From Candidatus Mycolicibacterium alkanivorans (GTDB lineage: Bacteria > Actinomycetota > Actinomycetes > Mycobacteriales > Mycobacteriaceae), in the NCBI RefSeq assembly GCF_022760805.1, contig NZ_JAIVFL010000001.1:2542001-2606000 (forward strand): a stretch of DNA of 64,000 nt. Reading direction: 5' to 3'. Positions within the stretch are counted from its first letter, which is position 1, and every line of letters begins with the position of its first letter. A program made the translations under genes and the position numbers. The notes under the pieces are model-generated. The model worked only from the letters and a program-made list of their open reading frames with translations. It searched no databases and was not told the DNA's origin. Of the stretch, positions 1 through 12,985 are shown piece after piece.

Positions 1-2167
1 GCGGGTGACGGACTGGTCGAAGCTCGTCGAGCAGGCCCACGAACGCGGCGCCCTGATCGCGTTGGGCGCCGACCTGCTGGCGCTGACCCTGATCGCCCCG
101 CCGGGCGAGATCGGCGCCGACGTGGCGTTCGGCAGCACCCAACGATTCGGTGTCCCAATGGGCTTCGGCGGCCCGCACGCCGGCTACCTGGCCGTGCACG
201 GCAAGCACGCCCGGCAGTTGCCCGGCCGCCTGGTCGGGGTGTCGGTGGACGCCGACGGGTCGCCGGCCTACCGGCTGTCGCTGCAGACCCGCGAACAGCA
301 CATCCGCCGCGACAAGGCGACCTCCAACATCTGTACCGCCCAGGTGCTGCTGGCCATCATGGCCGCGATGTATGCCAGCTACCACGGTGCCGACGGATTG
401 ACCGGCATCGCGCGGCGCGTGCACGGACATGCCCGCACGCTTGCCGCCGGACTGGCCGCCGCCGGTGTCGAGGTGGTGCACGACACGTTCTTCGACACGA
501 TCCTGGTGCAGGTGCCCAACCGGGCCGGCGCCGTGAAGGCCGAGGCCAAGGGCCGCGGCATCAACATCTGGCGCGTCGACGCCGACCACGTCTCCATCGC
601 CTGCGACGAAGCCACCACCTCCGAGCATGTCGCGCTGGTGCTGGAATGCTTCGGCGCCGCACCGGCCGGGGATTACTCCGGACCCCAAATCGACTCGCGG
701 ACAAGTGAATTCCTGACCCATCCGGCGTTCACCCGGTACCGCACCGAGACCGAGATGATGCGGTACCTGCGCACGCTGGCCGACAAGGACATCGCGTTGG
801 ACCGCAGCATGATCCCGCTGGGCTCGTGCACCATGAAGCTCAACGCCGCCGCGGAGATGGAGTCCATCACCTGGCCGGAGTTCGGCCGCCAGCATCCGTT
901 CGCCCCGGCCGGCGACACCCCGGGCCTGCGCAAGCTGATCGCCGATCTGGAGGGCTGGTTGACAGCGGTCACCGGTTACGACGCAATCTCGTTGCAGCCC
1001 AACGCCGGATCGCAGGGTGAGTACGCCGGTCTGCTGGCCATCCACGCCTACCACGCCGGCCGTGGCGACACCCACCGCGACATCTGCCTGATCCCGTCCA
1101 GCGCGCACGGCACCAACGCGGCCTCGGCGGCGATGGCCGGCATGCGGGTGGTCGTGGTGGCCTGCCGGGAGAACGGGGACGTCGACCTCGACGACCTGCA
1201 CGCCAAGGTGGCCGAGCACGCCGACAAGCTTGCGGCGCTGATGATCACCTATCCCTCGACCCACGGGGTGTTCGAACACGACATCGCCGACATCTGCGCG
1301 GCCGTTCACGACGCCGGCGGTCAGGTCTACGTCGACGGTGCCAACCTCAATGCGCTGGTCGGGCTGGCCCGGCCGGGTAAGTTCGGCGGTGACGTGAGTC
1401 ACCTGAACCTGCACAAGACGTTCTGCGTTCCGCACGGCGGCGGCGGCCCCGGTGTCGGCCCGGTCGCGGTGCGTGCGCATCTGGCGCCGTATCTGCCGGG
1501 CCATCCGCTTGCCGAGGAGTTGCCGAACGGGCATGTCGTGTCGGCGGCCCCGTACGGGTCGGCGTCGATCCTGCCGATCACGTGGGCCTACATCCGGATG
1601 ATGGGCGGACGCGGACTGCGGGACGCCTCGCTGACGGCGATCGCCTCGGCGAACTACATCGCCCGCCGCCTCGACGAGTACTACCCGGTGCTGTACACCG
1701 GGGAGAACGGCATGGTGGCCCACGAGTGCATTCTTGATCTGCGCGGCATCACCAAGGCCGCCGGTGTCACGGTCGACGATGTGGCGAAGCGGTTGGCGGA
1801 CTACGGTTTCCACGCGCCGACGATGAGCTTCCCGGTGGCGGGCACGTTGATGGTGGAGCCGACCGAGAGCGAGAGCCTGGCCGAGGTGGACGCGTTCTGC
1901 GAGGCGATGATCGCCATCCGCGGCGAGATCGACAAGGTCGGCTCGGGGGAGTGGTCGGCCGAGGACAACCCGCTGCACAACGCCCCGCACACCGCCGAGT
2001 GCCTGCTGGTCGACGAGTGGACGCACCCCTACACCCGCGAGCAGGCGGCCTACCCGCTGGGCAAGGGATTCCGGCCGAAGGTGTGGCCGCCGGTGCGGCG
2101 CATCGACGGCGCCTACGGTGACCGCAACCTGGTGTGCTCCTGCCCGCCGGTGGAGGCCTTCGCCTGA
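1..2167 (+). CDS. gcvP: Glycine dehydrogenase (glycine cleavage P-protein), 5' truncated by window edge
   Basis: This is the PLP-dependent decarboxylating subunit of the glycine cleavage system, which decarboxylates glycine and passes the aminomethyl group to the lipoyl H-protein. The frame is open from base 2, and about 720 C-terminal residues are present. Full-length P-proteins are near 950 residues, so roughly 220-230 N-terminal residues lie upstream; the GTG at position 5 is internal and not a start. The PLP-binding lysine sits in the LNLHKTF motif (AAG at 1415-1417), followed by the glycine-rich PHGGGGPG loop typical of the family. The gene ends with TGA at 2165. It converges on the vWA gene with about 50 bp between. 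In M. tuberculosis the same position is Rv1832 (gcvB). Confidence 0.97.
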   Translation, partial: RVTDWSKLVEQAHERGALIALGADLLALTLIAPPGEIGADVAFGSTQRFGVPMGFGGPHAGYLAVHGKHARQLPGRLVGVSVDADGSPAYRLSLQTREQHIRRDKATSNICTAQVLLAIMAAMYASYHGADGLTGIARRVHGHARTLAAGLAAAGVEVVHDTFFDTILVQVPNRAGAVKAEAKGRGINIWRVDADHVSIACDEATTSEHVALVLECFGAAPAGDYSGPQIDSRTSEFLTHPAFTRYRTETEMMRYLRTLADKDIALDRSMIPLGSCTMKLNAAAEMESITWPEFGRQHPFAPAGDTPGLRKLIADLEGWLTAVTGYDAISLQPNAGSQGEYAGLLAIHAYHAGRGDTHRDICLIPSSAHGTNAASAAMAGMRVVVVACRENGDVDLDDLHAKVAEHADKLAALMITYPSTHGVFEHDIADICAAVHDAGGQVYVDGANLNALVGLARPGKFGGDVSHLNLHKTFCVPHGGGGPGVGPVAVRAHLAPYLPGHPLAEELPNGHVVSAAPYGSASILPITWAYIRMMGGRGLRDASLTAIASANYIARRLDEYYPVLYTGENGMVAHECILDLRGITKAAGVTVDDVAKRLADYGFHAPTMSFPVAGTLMVEPTESESLAEVDAFCEAMIAIRGEIDKVGSGEWSAEDNPLHNAPHTAECLLVDEWTHPYTREQAAYPLGKGFRPKVWPPVRRIDGAYGDRNLVCSCPPVEAFA

Positions 2168-2219
2168 TAGCGTCACACCTGTGCCGCCCGCCAGGGTTCG
2201 CCAGTGGCAAGACGGAGGT

Positions 2220-4115
2220 CTAGGAAAGCAGCGAGGTGACGGCCGTGCTCAGGTCGGGGGAGTCCGACGCCGGGATGCTCTGGTAGGTCCCGCCGGAGAG
2301 TTGGGCCACCGCCTGCCACGTCGCACGGTCCTGGTCGTCACCGAGGTCGATGACGTTGATGGCCACCGGCTTGGCCGGGTCGACGGCCGACTTCACGTAG
2401 TTCTGCAGCCCGGGGCCATCCAGCGACTGGTCGGTATGCGGCCCCTGCACGATCACCAGAACCGAATTCGTCTGACCCTGGCGGAAATTCGCCAGCGCAT
2501 CGCCGTAGACCAGGCGCAGGGTGGTGAACGACACCCCGCCGCTTCCGGCCGGCGACAGCCCGTTGAGGGTGTTCGTCAACGCGGCCGCGCGTGGCTGACC
2601 GTCGACCTGGTCGGACAGCGGGCCCATCGGCACCACCGAGCGGCCGGCGACACCGTTGAACGTCCACAGCCCCACGGCGGCGTTGGGCGGCAGCGCGCCG
2701 ATCCGGTTGTCCAGTGCCGTCACGACGTTGGCCAGCCGCGGCTTTCCGCCCTCGTCCCCGGACATCGCCCGGTCGAGCATGATCGTGGTGGCTGCCCCCG
2801 CCGCAGGGGCGGACAGCGCGGCGGCCACCGTGGCGCGCACCGAATCGTCACCCGCGGCCAGCGGTGCGCCCAGCGGCCCGAAGCTCACCACGTCGTTACC
2901 CGGCGGGCTGGTGCCCTCGGCGCGGAACCCGGCCTTGGCGAGTTCCGCGAGCTGCCCGGGCTTGCGCATGTAGCGGGCGAACTCACTGGCCGCACTGACC
3001 TGCTCCTCGGCCAGCCAGTTGCCCGCCAGCAGCACGGTGGGGTAGTCAGCCAGCGCGACGGGACCCGGTGGCAGCCAGCCGGCGATGTTCGCCTTGGCAT
3101 CCGAGATCGACGAAACACGTTGGAACAATTGCTGTTCGGTGGTGGCCACCGCATGCACCGGGGCGGCAGCCGGGTCTCCGGAAGCCAGCAGCGCCCTCCA
3201 CGCCTCCCCGGCGGTGTTGTCGGCCAGCTTGGGCTGACCGGCCACCAAGGCGTTGACCGCGCCCAGGCCCGCGGTGGCCGGGGCGCCCGGCGGAGCCGAT
3301 GCCGCCGCGACCGCCTCGGCCAGCAGGTAGGTGGCGTCACTGTCCCCGGCGGTCGGCAGGGCCAGGCGCAGCGGTCCCCAGCCGGGCAGGTCCAGCGAGT
3401 CCAGGGCCGTCGGATTGGTCTGCAGCCCTGGCAGTGCTCCCCAACCCTGTTGATCCAGTGCGTCTTTGAGCTGGGGGCGTACCGCGAGCAGCACCGGTGA
3501 GGTGACCAGGGAGCGCGCATCGGTGACGATCTCCTTGCCGGCGACGGCCTGCAGCCGGGCCGAGGACACCGCGCTGGCCGGAATCCACAGTGCCGGGCGC
3601 TCGCCGAGGTTGCCGGGCCAGTTGCTGACGAATCCGTTGATCACCGCGTCGGAGTCGGCCGCAGTGACAACGACTTTCACGCACCGGTCGCCGACCGGGG
3701 TGGCCTGGGCATTGTAGGTCTCGGCGAACTTCGTGACGTTGTCGGCGATCGAGGCGTCGGCCACCACCGGGACATTGGCGGTGCCGGACAGGCACTGCTG
3801 GGCCGCTTCGGTCGAGCGGTGGGACAGCACGCCGCCGAAGAAGCGCCACAGGATGACCCCACCCACTACCACCACGACGGTGATCAGGGCGGCGATCACA
3901 CCGATGCTCACACCACGCCGACCGCCCTCGCTGCGGTGGCCGCCCTCCCAGGCGGCGACGCGCCGCCGGGCTGCGGTGGCCGTGGCATCCGGTTCGCCTC
4001 GATCGTCGTAGTCGGGGGCGTCGTCGGCGGTGTAACCCGTCGAGTCCGACGAGTCGGCGGGCTCATCCGGTTCACCGAAGGATTCCCCGGGACCGGGTTT
4101 GCTGTGCCTGCCCAT
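2220..4115 (-). CDS. Membrane-anchored substrate-binding/von Willebrand factor A domain protein (Rv1836c-like)
   Basis: The 631-residue protein starts with a hydrophilic, Asp/Glu-rich cytoplasmic tail. A single transmembrane helix follows at about residues 69-91 (GVIAALITVVVVVGGVILW), so the rest is extracytoplasmic. Residues about 105-400 resemble a bacterial solute-binding protein fold. From about 440 to the end there is a vWA-like domain beginning TIMLDRAMSG. The canonical metal-ion motif DxSxS reads DRAMS, so the first serine is replaced by alanine. Position next to malate synthase matches Rv1836c of M. tuberculosis, which is still of unknown function. The downstream neighbour gcvP is convergent. 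Function is not known; a role as an envelope adhesion or ligand-sensing protein is inference only. Confidence 0.85.
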   Translation of the reverse strand: MGRHSKPGPGESFGEPDEPADSSDSTGYTADDAPDYDDRGEPDATATAARRRVAAWEGGHRSEGGRRGVSIGVIAALITVVVVVGGVILWRFFGGVLSHRSTEAAQQCLSGTANVPVVADASIADNVTKFAETYNAQATPVGDRCVKVVVTAADSDAVINGFVSNWPGNLGERPALWIPASAVSSARLQAVAGKEIVTDARSLVTSPVLLAVRPQLKDALDQQGWGALPGLQTNPTALDSLDLPGWGPLRLALPTAGDSDATYLLAEAVAAASAPPGAPATAGLGAVNALVAGQPKLADNTAGEAWRALLASGDPAAAPVHAVATTEQQLFQRVSSISDAKANIAGWLPPGPVALADYPTVLLAGNWLAEEQVSAASEFARYMRKPGQLAELAKAGFRAEGTSPPGNDVVSFGPLGAPLAAGDDSVRATVAAALSAPAAGAATTIMLDRAMSGDEGGKPRLANVVTALDNRIGALPPNAAVGLWTFNGVAGRSVVPMGPLSDQVDGQPRAAALTNTLNGLSPAGSGGVSFTTLRLVYGDALANFRQGQTNSVLVIVQGPHTDQSLDGPGLQNYVKSAVDPAKPVAINVIDLGDDQDRATWQAVAQLSGGTYQSIPASDSPDLSTAVTSLLS

Positions 4116-4230
4116 GGCGGTGAGGTGATCCTTACTTTCGTCGAACGGTTCGCACGAAGTGTGCCGCCGGATCCCGCACGAGTCTAGCGATCAGCGGTCC
4201 GCCCCCGATCGGCGGCGAGTCGACAGCCGA

Positions 4231-6399
4231 TCAGGCCCCGACGCTGGCCTTGTACTCCCGGCGACGGCGATGCAGGATCGGCTCGGTGTAGCCGCTGGGC
4301 TGGCTCGCACCAGCCAGGATGAGATCCTGAGCGGCCTGGAAGGCGATGCTGCCCTCCGGATCCGGCGCCATCGGACGGAATTCGGGGTCCTTGGCGTTCT
4401 GCTCGTCGACCACCGCGGCCATCCGGCGCAGGCTCGCCCTGACATCGTCTTCGGTGATCACGCCGTGGCGCAGCCAGTTCGCCAGCAGCTGGCTGGAGAT
4501 GCGCAGCGTGGCGCGGTCCTCCATCAGGGCGATGTTGTGGATGTCGGGCACCTTCGAGCAGCCGACGCCGGCGTCGATCCAGCGCACCACGTAGCCGAGG
4601 ATGGACTGGCAGTTGTTGTCGACCTCTTCGTGGATCTCCTCCGGCGACCAGGCCAGTTCGGCCGCCAGCGGGATGGTGAGCAGCTGGTCGATGCTGGTGC
4701 GGGTCTTGCCGGCCAGTTCCTTGTGCACCGCGTAGACGTCGACGTAGTGGTAGTGCATGGCGTGCAGGGTGGCCGCGGTCGGCGAGGGCACCCAGGCGGT
4801 GGTGGCCCCGGCGCGGGGCTGGCCGATCTTCTGCTCGACCATGTCGGCCATCAGGTCGGTCATCGCCCACATGCCCTTGCCGATCTGCGCCTTTCCGGAG
4901 AACCCGGTGGCTAGGCCGACGTCGACGTTCTGGTCCTCGTAGGCCAGGATCCAGGGCTGGGTCTTCATCGCGCCCTTGCGGATCATCGGGCCGGCTTCCA
5001 TCGAGGTGTGGATCTCGTCGCCGGTGCGGTCCAGGAAGCCGGTGTTGATGAACGCCACCCGGTCGGCGGCGGCCTTGACGCAGGCCTTGAGGTTCACCGA
5101 GGTGCGGCGCTCCTCGTCCATGATGCCGACCTTGATGGTGTTCTGCGGCAGCCCGAGAACGTCCTCGACCCGGCTGAACAGCTCGCAGGTGAACGCCACC
5201 TCGTCGGGCCCGTGCATCTTGGGCTTCACGATGTAGATCGAGCCGGTGCGGCTGTTTTGTCCGTTCAGCCCGTGCATGGCGATCAGCGTGGTGAACAGGG
5301 CGTCCTGGATGCCCTCGAAGACCTCGTTGCCGTCGGCGTCGACGATGGCGTCGTTGGTCATCAGGTGCCCGACGTTGCGGACGAACAGCAGGCTGCGCCC
5401 GGGCAGGGTGAACTCCGAGCCGTCAGGGGCGGTGTAGGTGCGGTCGCCGTTGAGCACGCGGGTGAAGGTCTTGTCGCCCTTGGTGACCTCTTCGGCGAGG
5501 TCGCCCTTGTTCAGGCCGAGCCAGTTGCGGTAGCCCAGCACCTTGTCGTCGGCGTCGACGGCGGCCACCGAGTCCTCGAAGTCCATGATCGTGGTGATCG
5601 CGGACTCGAGCACGACGTCCTTGATGTCGGCCTTGTCGGTGGATCCGACGGGGGATTCCGGGTCGACCAGGATCTCGATGTGCAGGCCGTGGTTGATCAG
5701 CAGCACCGACCAGTCGGGCGAGCCGAGCGTGCCGGTGTGGCCCAGGAACTTCTCCGGGCTGGCCAGGCCGGTGGAATGGTCGTCACCGAGGGCAATCTGC
5801 AGAGCTCCGTCGACGACGGACAGGCCGGTGGCGTCGCTCCACGAGCCGGTTTCCAGCGGAACGGCCTGGTCGAGGAAGTTGCGCGCGTAGGCGATGACCT
5901 TGTCGCCGCGGACCTTGTTGTAGCTGGTGCCCGGCTCGGCGCCGTCCTCGGTGCTGATCACGTCGGTGCCGTACAGGGCGTCGTAGAGCGATCCCCAGCG
6001 GGCGTTGGCGGCGTTCAGCGCGAAGCGGGCGTTGAGGATGGGGACCACCAGCTGCGGGCCGGCGGTCGTGGTGATCTCGTCGTCGACGCCGGAAGTGGCG
6101 ATGCTGAAGTCTTCGGGCTCGGGCAGCAGGTAGCCGATATCGGCGAGGAACTGCTTGTACTCACCGGCGTCGATGCCGCCGATGATGCGCTGGCGGTGCC
6201 ACCTGTCGATCTGCGCCTGCAGCTCGTCGCGGCGGGCCAGCAGGTCGGAGTTCTGCGGGCTGAGGTCGGCCACCACCTTGTCCACGCCGGACCAGAAGCT
6301 GTCGGGATCGACACCGATACCGGGCAACGCCTCGTTGGTGATGAAGTCGTACAACACCTGGGCCACACGCAGGTTGCCCACGGAAACGCGTTCGGTCAT
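4231..6399 (-). CDS. glcB: Malate synthase G
   Basis: The enzyme condenses glyoxylate with acetyl-CoA to malate, the second step of the glyoxylate shunt. The 722-residue length is close to the M. tuberculosis enzyme (741). Active-site segments are present: [12 protein letters not shown] carries the catalytic arginine region, and [17 protein letters not shown] carries the reactive cysteine and acidic residues of the type G enzyme. The start codon is preceded by a strong ribosome-binding site (GGGAGGACAG on the minus strand). Only 29 bp separate it from the upstream gene, so the two may be co-transcribed. The 115 bp downstream, before the vWA gene, contain nothing I recognise. Confidence 0.97.
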   Translation of the reverse strand: MTERVSVGNLRVAQVLYDFITNEALPGIGVDPDSFWSGVDKVVADLSPQNSDLLARRDELQAQIDRWHRQRIIGGIDAGEYKQFLADIGYLLPEPEDFSIATSGVDDEITTTAGPQLVVPILNARFALNAANARWGSLYDALYGTDVISTEDGAEPGTSYNKVRGDKVIAYARNFLDQAVPLETGSWSDATGLSVVDGALQIALGDDHSTGLASPEKFLGHTGTLGSPDWSVLLINHGLHIEILVDPESPVGSTDKADIKDVVLESAITTIMDFEDSVAAVDADDKVLGYRNWLGLNKGDLAEEVTKGDKTFTRVLNGDRTYTAPDGSEFTLPGRSLLFVRNVGHLMTNDAIVDADGNEVFEGIQDALFTTLIAMHGLNGQNSRTGSIYIVKPKMHGPDEVAFTCELFSRVEDVLGLPQNTIKVGIMDEERRTSVNLKACVKAAADRVAFINTGFLDRTGDEIHTSMEAGPMIRKGAMKTQPWILAYEDQNVDVGLATGFSGKAQIGKGMWAMTDLMADMVEQKIGQPRAGATTAWVPSPTAATLHAMHYHYVDVYAVHKELAGKTRTSIDQLLTIPLAAELAWSPEEIHEEVDNNCQSILGYVVRWIDAGVGCSKVPDIHNIALMEDRATLRISSQLLANWLRHGVITEDDVRASLRRMAAVVDEQNAKDPEFRPMAPDPEGSIAFQAAQDLILAGASQPSGYTEPILHRRRREYKASVGA

Positions 6400-6428
6400 C
6401 TGTCCTCCCTCAAGACAATCAATTCATC

Positions 6429-7325
6429 TTACCCGCCGGTAACGCGGCCTCGTGCCCCGGCAGCGGCATTGAGCAGCTGCTCACAGCGTTCGAGCAGTGC
6501 CGCGCGCAGCGGCGCGGCGCGCTCGGCCACAGCGCCCTGGCGCCGCACGTATTCCGCGCGGCCACCGGGCTCCTCCACGGCGATCGGCTGGAAGCCGAAG
6601 TCCGTCAGGTCATATGGGCTGGCCCGCATGTCGAGCTCGCGGGCGTCGGCGGCCAGCTGCAGGCAGTTCAGCAGCAGCTGTGAGTCGGCCAGCGGGCCCA
6701 GTTTGTAAGCCCACTTGTACAAGTCCATGTTCGCGTGCAGGCAGGCGGGCTGCTCCCAGTCGATCTGGGTCTCGCGGCTCAGGGCACCGTGATTGCGCGG
6801 CGCCGCCGCCGGCGTGAAGAAGCGGAAGGCGTCGAAGTGGCTGCAGCGCAACGGCATTGACTCGACGACGGCGTCGGTCCCGGCGGTGCCCAGCCGCAGC
6901 GGCACCCGGTCGTGGCGAACGTCGTCGGTGCGGTAGACCATCGCCCATTCGTGCATGCCGAAGCAGCCGTACTGGGCCGGCCGCTCGGCGGTGGCGCGCA
7001 GCAGACCCGCGATGAAGCCGACGGTGTCGAGCCTGGCCGGCAGGTAGGACTCGCCGACGGTGACCCCGGAGGATGTGGTGACGTAGCCGGCGCGGTTGAG
7101 GTACTGCGCGGCTGACGTCCCGGCCAGCGCGGTGCCGTAGCCCGGATGCCAAACCCGCAGCTGGCGCGGCCGCAGACTGTAGTAGGTGAACAGGAAATCC
7201 CAGACGGGGTGCGCTTCACCACGTTGGGCGCGGCGGCGGTGCGGCGCGGTGAACGCCTCGACCCGCTCCCGGTGCGCGGCGGCCCGGTCGAGCCAGTCGT
7301 CCTCGGCGAGGACGAGCTCAGGCAC
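6429..7325 (-). CDS. Conserved actinobacterial protein, often labelled 3-methyladenine DNA glycosylase
   Basis: A 298-residue protein is obtained when translation starts at the GTG whose complement lies at 7323-7325 (protein begins VPELVLAEDDW). This start overlaps the 3' end of the upstream CBS gene by 8 bp, which fits translational coupling; the longer open frame to 7403 lies wholly inside that gene and is rejected. The protein is rich in Trp, Tyr and Arg (for example WDFLFTYYSLRPRQLRVWHPG and LYKWAYKLGPLADSQLLLNC). I recall close relatives in mycobacteria and corynebacteria annotated as 3-methyladenine glycosylases, but I see no glycosylase active-site motif I can verify. Synteny suggests it is absent from M. 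tuberculosis. Treat the function as unassigned. Confidence 0.8.
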   Translation of the reverse strand: MPELVLAEDDWLDRAAAHRERVEAFTAPHRRRAQRGEAHPVWDFLFTYYSLRPRQLRVWHPGYGTALAGTSAAQYLNRAGYVTTSSGVTVGESYLPARLDTVGFIAGLLRATAERPAQYGCFGMHEWAMVYRTDDVRHDRVPLRLGTAGTDAVVESMPLRCSHFDAFRFFTPAAAPRNHGALSRETQIDWEQPACLHANMDLYKWAYKLGPLADSQLLLNCLQLAADARELDMRASPYDLTDFGFQPIAVEEPGGRAEYVRRQGAVAERAAPLRAALLERCEQLLNAAAGARGRVTGG

Positions 7326-8369
7326 GATGCATCCCGTCGCGAACCGTGCCGACCAGGTCCTCGACGAGGTCCTCCAGCGCCACCATCGCGCATACGTTGC
7401 CATCAGCCCTGGTGACCATGGCCAAGTGGCTGTTGTCCCGGCGCAACCGGGACAGCGCGTCCGGCAGTGGCATGTCAGCGGGCAGCTGCGGCAATGGCCG
7501 CACCGCCGAGCCGTCGATCACCGCGCCGGGGTCGTCGATCTGGTCGAGCACGTCCTTGATGTGCACGAAGCCGACGAATTGCCCGGCGGGGTCGGTGAGC
7601 GGGAAGCGCGAGTACCCGGTCGTGGCCAGGGCTTGTTCGATGGCGGCGACAGTGGGTCGGGCACCTTCGCCGGCGACCGCGACGGAGAAGATCTCGGCCA
7701 GCGGCACCGCGACGTCGTTGACCACCCGGTTGCGGATCTGCAGCGCCCGCGACAGGCGCGTGTGCTCCTCGGGGTCCAGCAGACCCTCCGACAGCGACTC
7801 GGCGATCATCTCCGAGAGCTCGACCATCGAGACGGTGTTCTCCAGCTCGGTCTTGGGTTCGATGCCCATCGCCCGCACCGTCATCCGTGCGCACCAGTCA
7901 TAGAACGCGATGATCGGCCGGGTTGCCTTGACCCATAACAGGTATGGCGGCACCAGCAGAATGGCGGTCTTCTCCGGGCCGGCCAGCGCAATGTTCTTGG
8001 GCACCATCTCGCCGAGCAACACGTGCAGGATCACCACCACCGTGATCGCGACGACGAACGACACCGTGTGCAGCACCGCGTCGGGAACGCCGAGCAGGTC
8101 GAACGGCTTGGCGAGCAGGTGGGCCACCGCCGGCTCGCCGACCCGGCCCAGGACGATCGAGCACAGCGTGATGCCCAACTGCGCGCCGGCCAGCATCACC
8201 GACAGGTTCTCACCGGCCCGAATGACGATCAGCGCGCTGCGCTTGCCCTGCTCGACCAGTGCCTCGAGCCGGTCGCGGCGAGCCGAGATCAGGGCGAACT
8301 CCGCAGCCACGAAGAACGCGTTGGCCAGGATCAGCAGCAGGGTCAGCAGGATCGCGAAGATGTCGCCCA

Positions 8370-8370
<1 letters not shown>
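7318..8370 (-). CDS. CNNM/CorC-HlyC family membrane protein with CBS pair (Rv1841c-like)
   Basis: The 350-residue protein has the DUF21/CNNM architecture. The first helix (IFAILLTLLLILANAFFVAAEF) ends in the conserved AEFALIS(A)RR motif. Two or three more hydrophobic segments follow (AGAQLGITLCSIVLGRVGEPAV; VSFVVAITVVVILHVLLGEMVPKNIAL), then a CBS domain pair from about residue 200. The GEMVPKNIAL signature is typical of the family. Members are linked to Mg2+/Co2+ efflux or homeostasis. There is no C-terminal CorC_HlyC accessory domain, unlike the neighbour upstream. Its start codon overlaps the upstream gene stop as TGATG at 8368-8372, so the pair is translationally coupled. Confidence 0.92.
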
Positions 8371-9727
<1,357 letters not shown>

Positions 9728-9731
<4 letters not shown>

Positions 9732-9862
9732 GGTGTCCTCACCGATAGGCCGCCGGGCCTCGTGCCCGGCTGACTAGAGGAGGGTTCGGCGTCGGCTTCG
9801 TCCGGTGCCTGCTCGGTCCGGGCAGCCCGCTCCGCGAGGGTCTCGACGGGTGCCTGCGGCAC
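9728..9862 (-). CDS. Candidate small ORF (44 aa) translationally coupled to the CorC-like gene
   Basis: This frame starts at a GTG (complement of 9860-9862) and reads [20 protein letters not shown], then an acidic and Ser/Pro/Gly-rich tail. It stops at TGA 9728-9730, which overlaps the downstream ATG at 9729-9731 in an ATGA arrangement. An AAAGGGA ribosome-binding site lies about 7 bases upstream of the GTG (complement of 9869-9876). Third codon positions are mostly G or C. The peptide has no membrane segment and I recognise no homologue. It may be a true small protein, a leader peptide that couples translation, or the remnant of an N-terminal extension. It is too short to be certain from sequence alone. 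Confidence 0.5.
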
Positions 9863-9930
9863 TCAGATCCCTTTCCTCGTTGGAGCTCGAACAAATCCCT
9901 ATGGTAGCGGCTCGAGGCCCCCGGACCGGC

Positions 9931-11376
<1,446 letters not shown>

Positions 11377-11399
11377 CTAGTTGGCCCCGGTTTCCCTGC

Positions 11400-11457
11400 C
11401 GAGCAGACGCAAAAGCACTCGACACGCCGGGCGTTTGGGGGCCTTTGTGTCTGCTCG
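11400..11457. terminator. Long imperfect palindrome after gnd (terminator-like repeat)
   Basis: CGAGCAGACGCAAA at 11400-11413 is mirrored by TTTGTGTCTGCTCG at 11444-11457, a 14-bp stem with one G-T type mismatch and a 30-base loop. It lies between the 3' end of gnd (11470) and the start of guaB1 (11367). A closely related arm sequence (CGAGCAGACGCA) recurs in the palindrome at 42022-42079, so this is one copy of a dispersed element. There is no T-run, as usual for mycobacterial terminators. Confidence 0.6.
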
Positions 11458-11469
11458 CGCTAGGGGAAC

Positions 11470-12933
11470 CTAGACCTCGACCTCGCTGCGGTCGCCGCTC
11501 CACAGTGTGTGGAACCGGGCCGCGGGGGCGGCGTCGGTGCGGCCGTAGGTGTGGGCGCCGAAGAAGTCGCGCAGACCCTGGGTGAGTGCGGCGGGCAGCC
11601 GCTCGGTGCGCAGCGCGTCGTAGTAGGACAGCGCCGAGGCGAACCCGGGGATCGGGATGCCCAGCTCGGTGGCGGTGACCACCACCCGACGCCAGCTGTC
11701 GATCGCCGACTCGACCGCGCTGCGGAAGTACGGCGCGGCGATCAGCGTCGGCAGGTCGGGGTTCTCGTCGAATGCGTCCTTGATGCGGTTGAGGAACTTG
11801 GCCCGGATGATGCAGCCGCCGCGCCAGATCGTTGCCAGATCGCCGGGTGTGACGCCCCAGGTGTATTCGGCCGAGCCGGCCTGGATCTGGTTGAAGCCCT
11901 GCGCGTAGGCGATGATCTTCGAGGCGTACAGCGCCTGGCGCACGTCTTCGGTGAATTGCTGTGCATCCGTTGGCTTCTCGCCGAGCTTGCCGGAAGCCAG
12001 CCCGGTGGTGGCCCGGCGCTGTGGCACCGACCCGGACAGCGCCCGGGCGAACACGGCTTCGGCGATGCCGGTGACCGGCACCCCGAGGTCGAGCGCGGAC
12101 TTCACCGTCCAGCGGCCGGTGCCCTTCTGCTCGGCCTCGTCGAGGATGACGTCCACCAGCGGCTTACCGGTCTTGGCATCGATCTGGCGCAGCACCTCGG
12201 CGGTGATCTCGACCAGGAAGCTGTCCAGGTCGCCGGAGTTCCACTCGGTGAACACGTCGGCGATCTGCGGGGCGGACAGTCCCAGCCCGTCGCGCAGCAG
12301 TTGGTAGGCCTCGCCGATGAGCTGCATGTCGGAGTACTCGATGCCGTTGTGGACCATCTTCACGAAGTGACCGGCACCGTCCGGGCCGATGTGGGTGCAG
12401 CATGGGACGCCATCGACGTGAGCCGAGATCTCCTCGAGCAGCGGGCCGAGCGTCTTGTAGGACTCGGCGGGGCCGCCGGGCATGATCGACGGGCCGTTGA
12501 GCGCGCCCTCCTCGCCGCCGGAGATGCCGGCACCGACGAAGTGCAGGCCGCGTTCGCGCATGGCCTTCTCGCGGCGGATGGTGTCGGTGTAGAGCGCGTT
12601 GCCGCCGTCGATGATGATGTCGCCGGGCTCCATGGCGTCGGCTAGCTCGTTGATGACGGCGTCGGTGGGATCGCCGGCCTTGACCATGATCAGCACCCGG
12701 CGCGGCCTCTCCAGCGCGGCCAGGAACTCCTCGATGGTCTCCGAGCGGACGAACTTGCCGTCCGAGCCGTGTTGTTCGAGCAGCGCATCGGTCTTGGCGA
12801 CGGAACGGTTGTGCAGCGCGACGGTGTAGCCGTGGCGGGCGAAGTTGCGCGCGATGTTCGAACCCATCACGGCCAGGCCGGTGACGCCGATCTGTGCGGT
12901 ACTGTTGGTGCTGCTCGTCTGCGACAGGCTCAT
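11470..12933 (-). CDS. gnd: 6-phosphogluconate dehydrogenase (NADP+-dependent, decarboxylating)
   Basis: The 487-residue enzyme of the oxidative pentose phosphate pathway converts 6-phosphogluconate to ribulose 5-phosphate with release of CO2. The N-terminal Rossmann motif GVTGLAVMGSNIARNFA and NADP-selecting NRS follow the family pattern. The substrate motif GAGISGGEEGALNGPSIMPGG and the helical C-terminal domain with WRGGCIIRAKFL are intact. The length of about 487 matches the long bacterial/eukaryotic form. I chose the ATG at 12933 over the TTG at 12936 because AAAGG lies 7 bases before the ATG. Synteny is with Rv1844c (gnd1). Confidence 0.96.
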   Translation of the reverse strand: MSLSQTSSTNSTAQIGVTGLAVMGSNIARNFARHGYTVALHNRSVAKTDALLEQHGSDGKFVRSETIEEFLAALERPRRVLIMVKAGDPTDAVINELADAMEPGDIIIDGGNALYTDTIRREKAMRERGLHFVGAGISGGEEGALNGPSIMPGGPAESYKTLGPLLEEISAHVDGVPCCTHIGPDGAGHFVKMVHNGIEYSDMQLIGEAYQLLRDGLGLSAPQIADVFTEWNSGDLDSFLVEITAEVLRQIDAKTGKPLVDVILDEAEQKGTGRWTVKSALDLGVPVTGIAEAVFARALSGSVPQRRATTGLASGKLGEKPTDAQQFTEDVRQALYASKIIAYAQGFNQIQAGSAEYTWGVTPGDLATIWRGGCIIRAKFLNRIKDAFDENPDLPTLIAAPYFRSAVESAIDSWRRVVVTATELGIPIPGFASALSYYDALRTERLPAALTQGLRDFFGAHTYGRTDAAPAARFHTLWSGDRSEVEV

Positions 12934-12985
12934 CAAGCGCCTTTCAATTGTCCGATTATGTTGTGGCAGAGCGGGTTTAGCAGAT

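Noticed and set aside
2118..3500. Long plus-strand open frame opposite the vWA gene
   Set aside because: It is Arg/Gly/Pro-rich with no recognisable domain and lies antisense to a gene with clear membrane and vWA features; typical high-GC shadow.
5008..6708. 566-codon frame antisense to malate synthase
   Set aside because: Composition is dominated by Val, Gly, Asp and Ala from the opposite strand of glcB; no motifs, and glcB is unambiguous.
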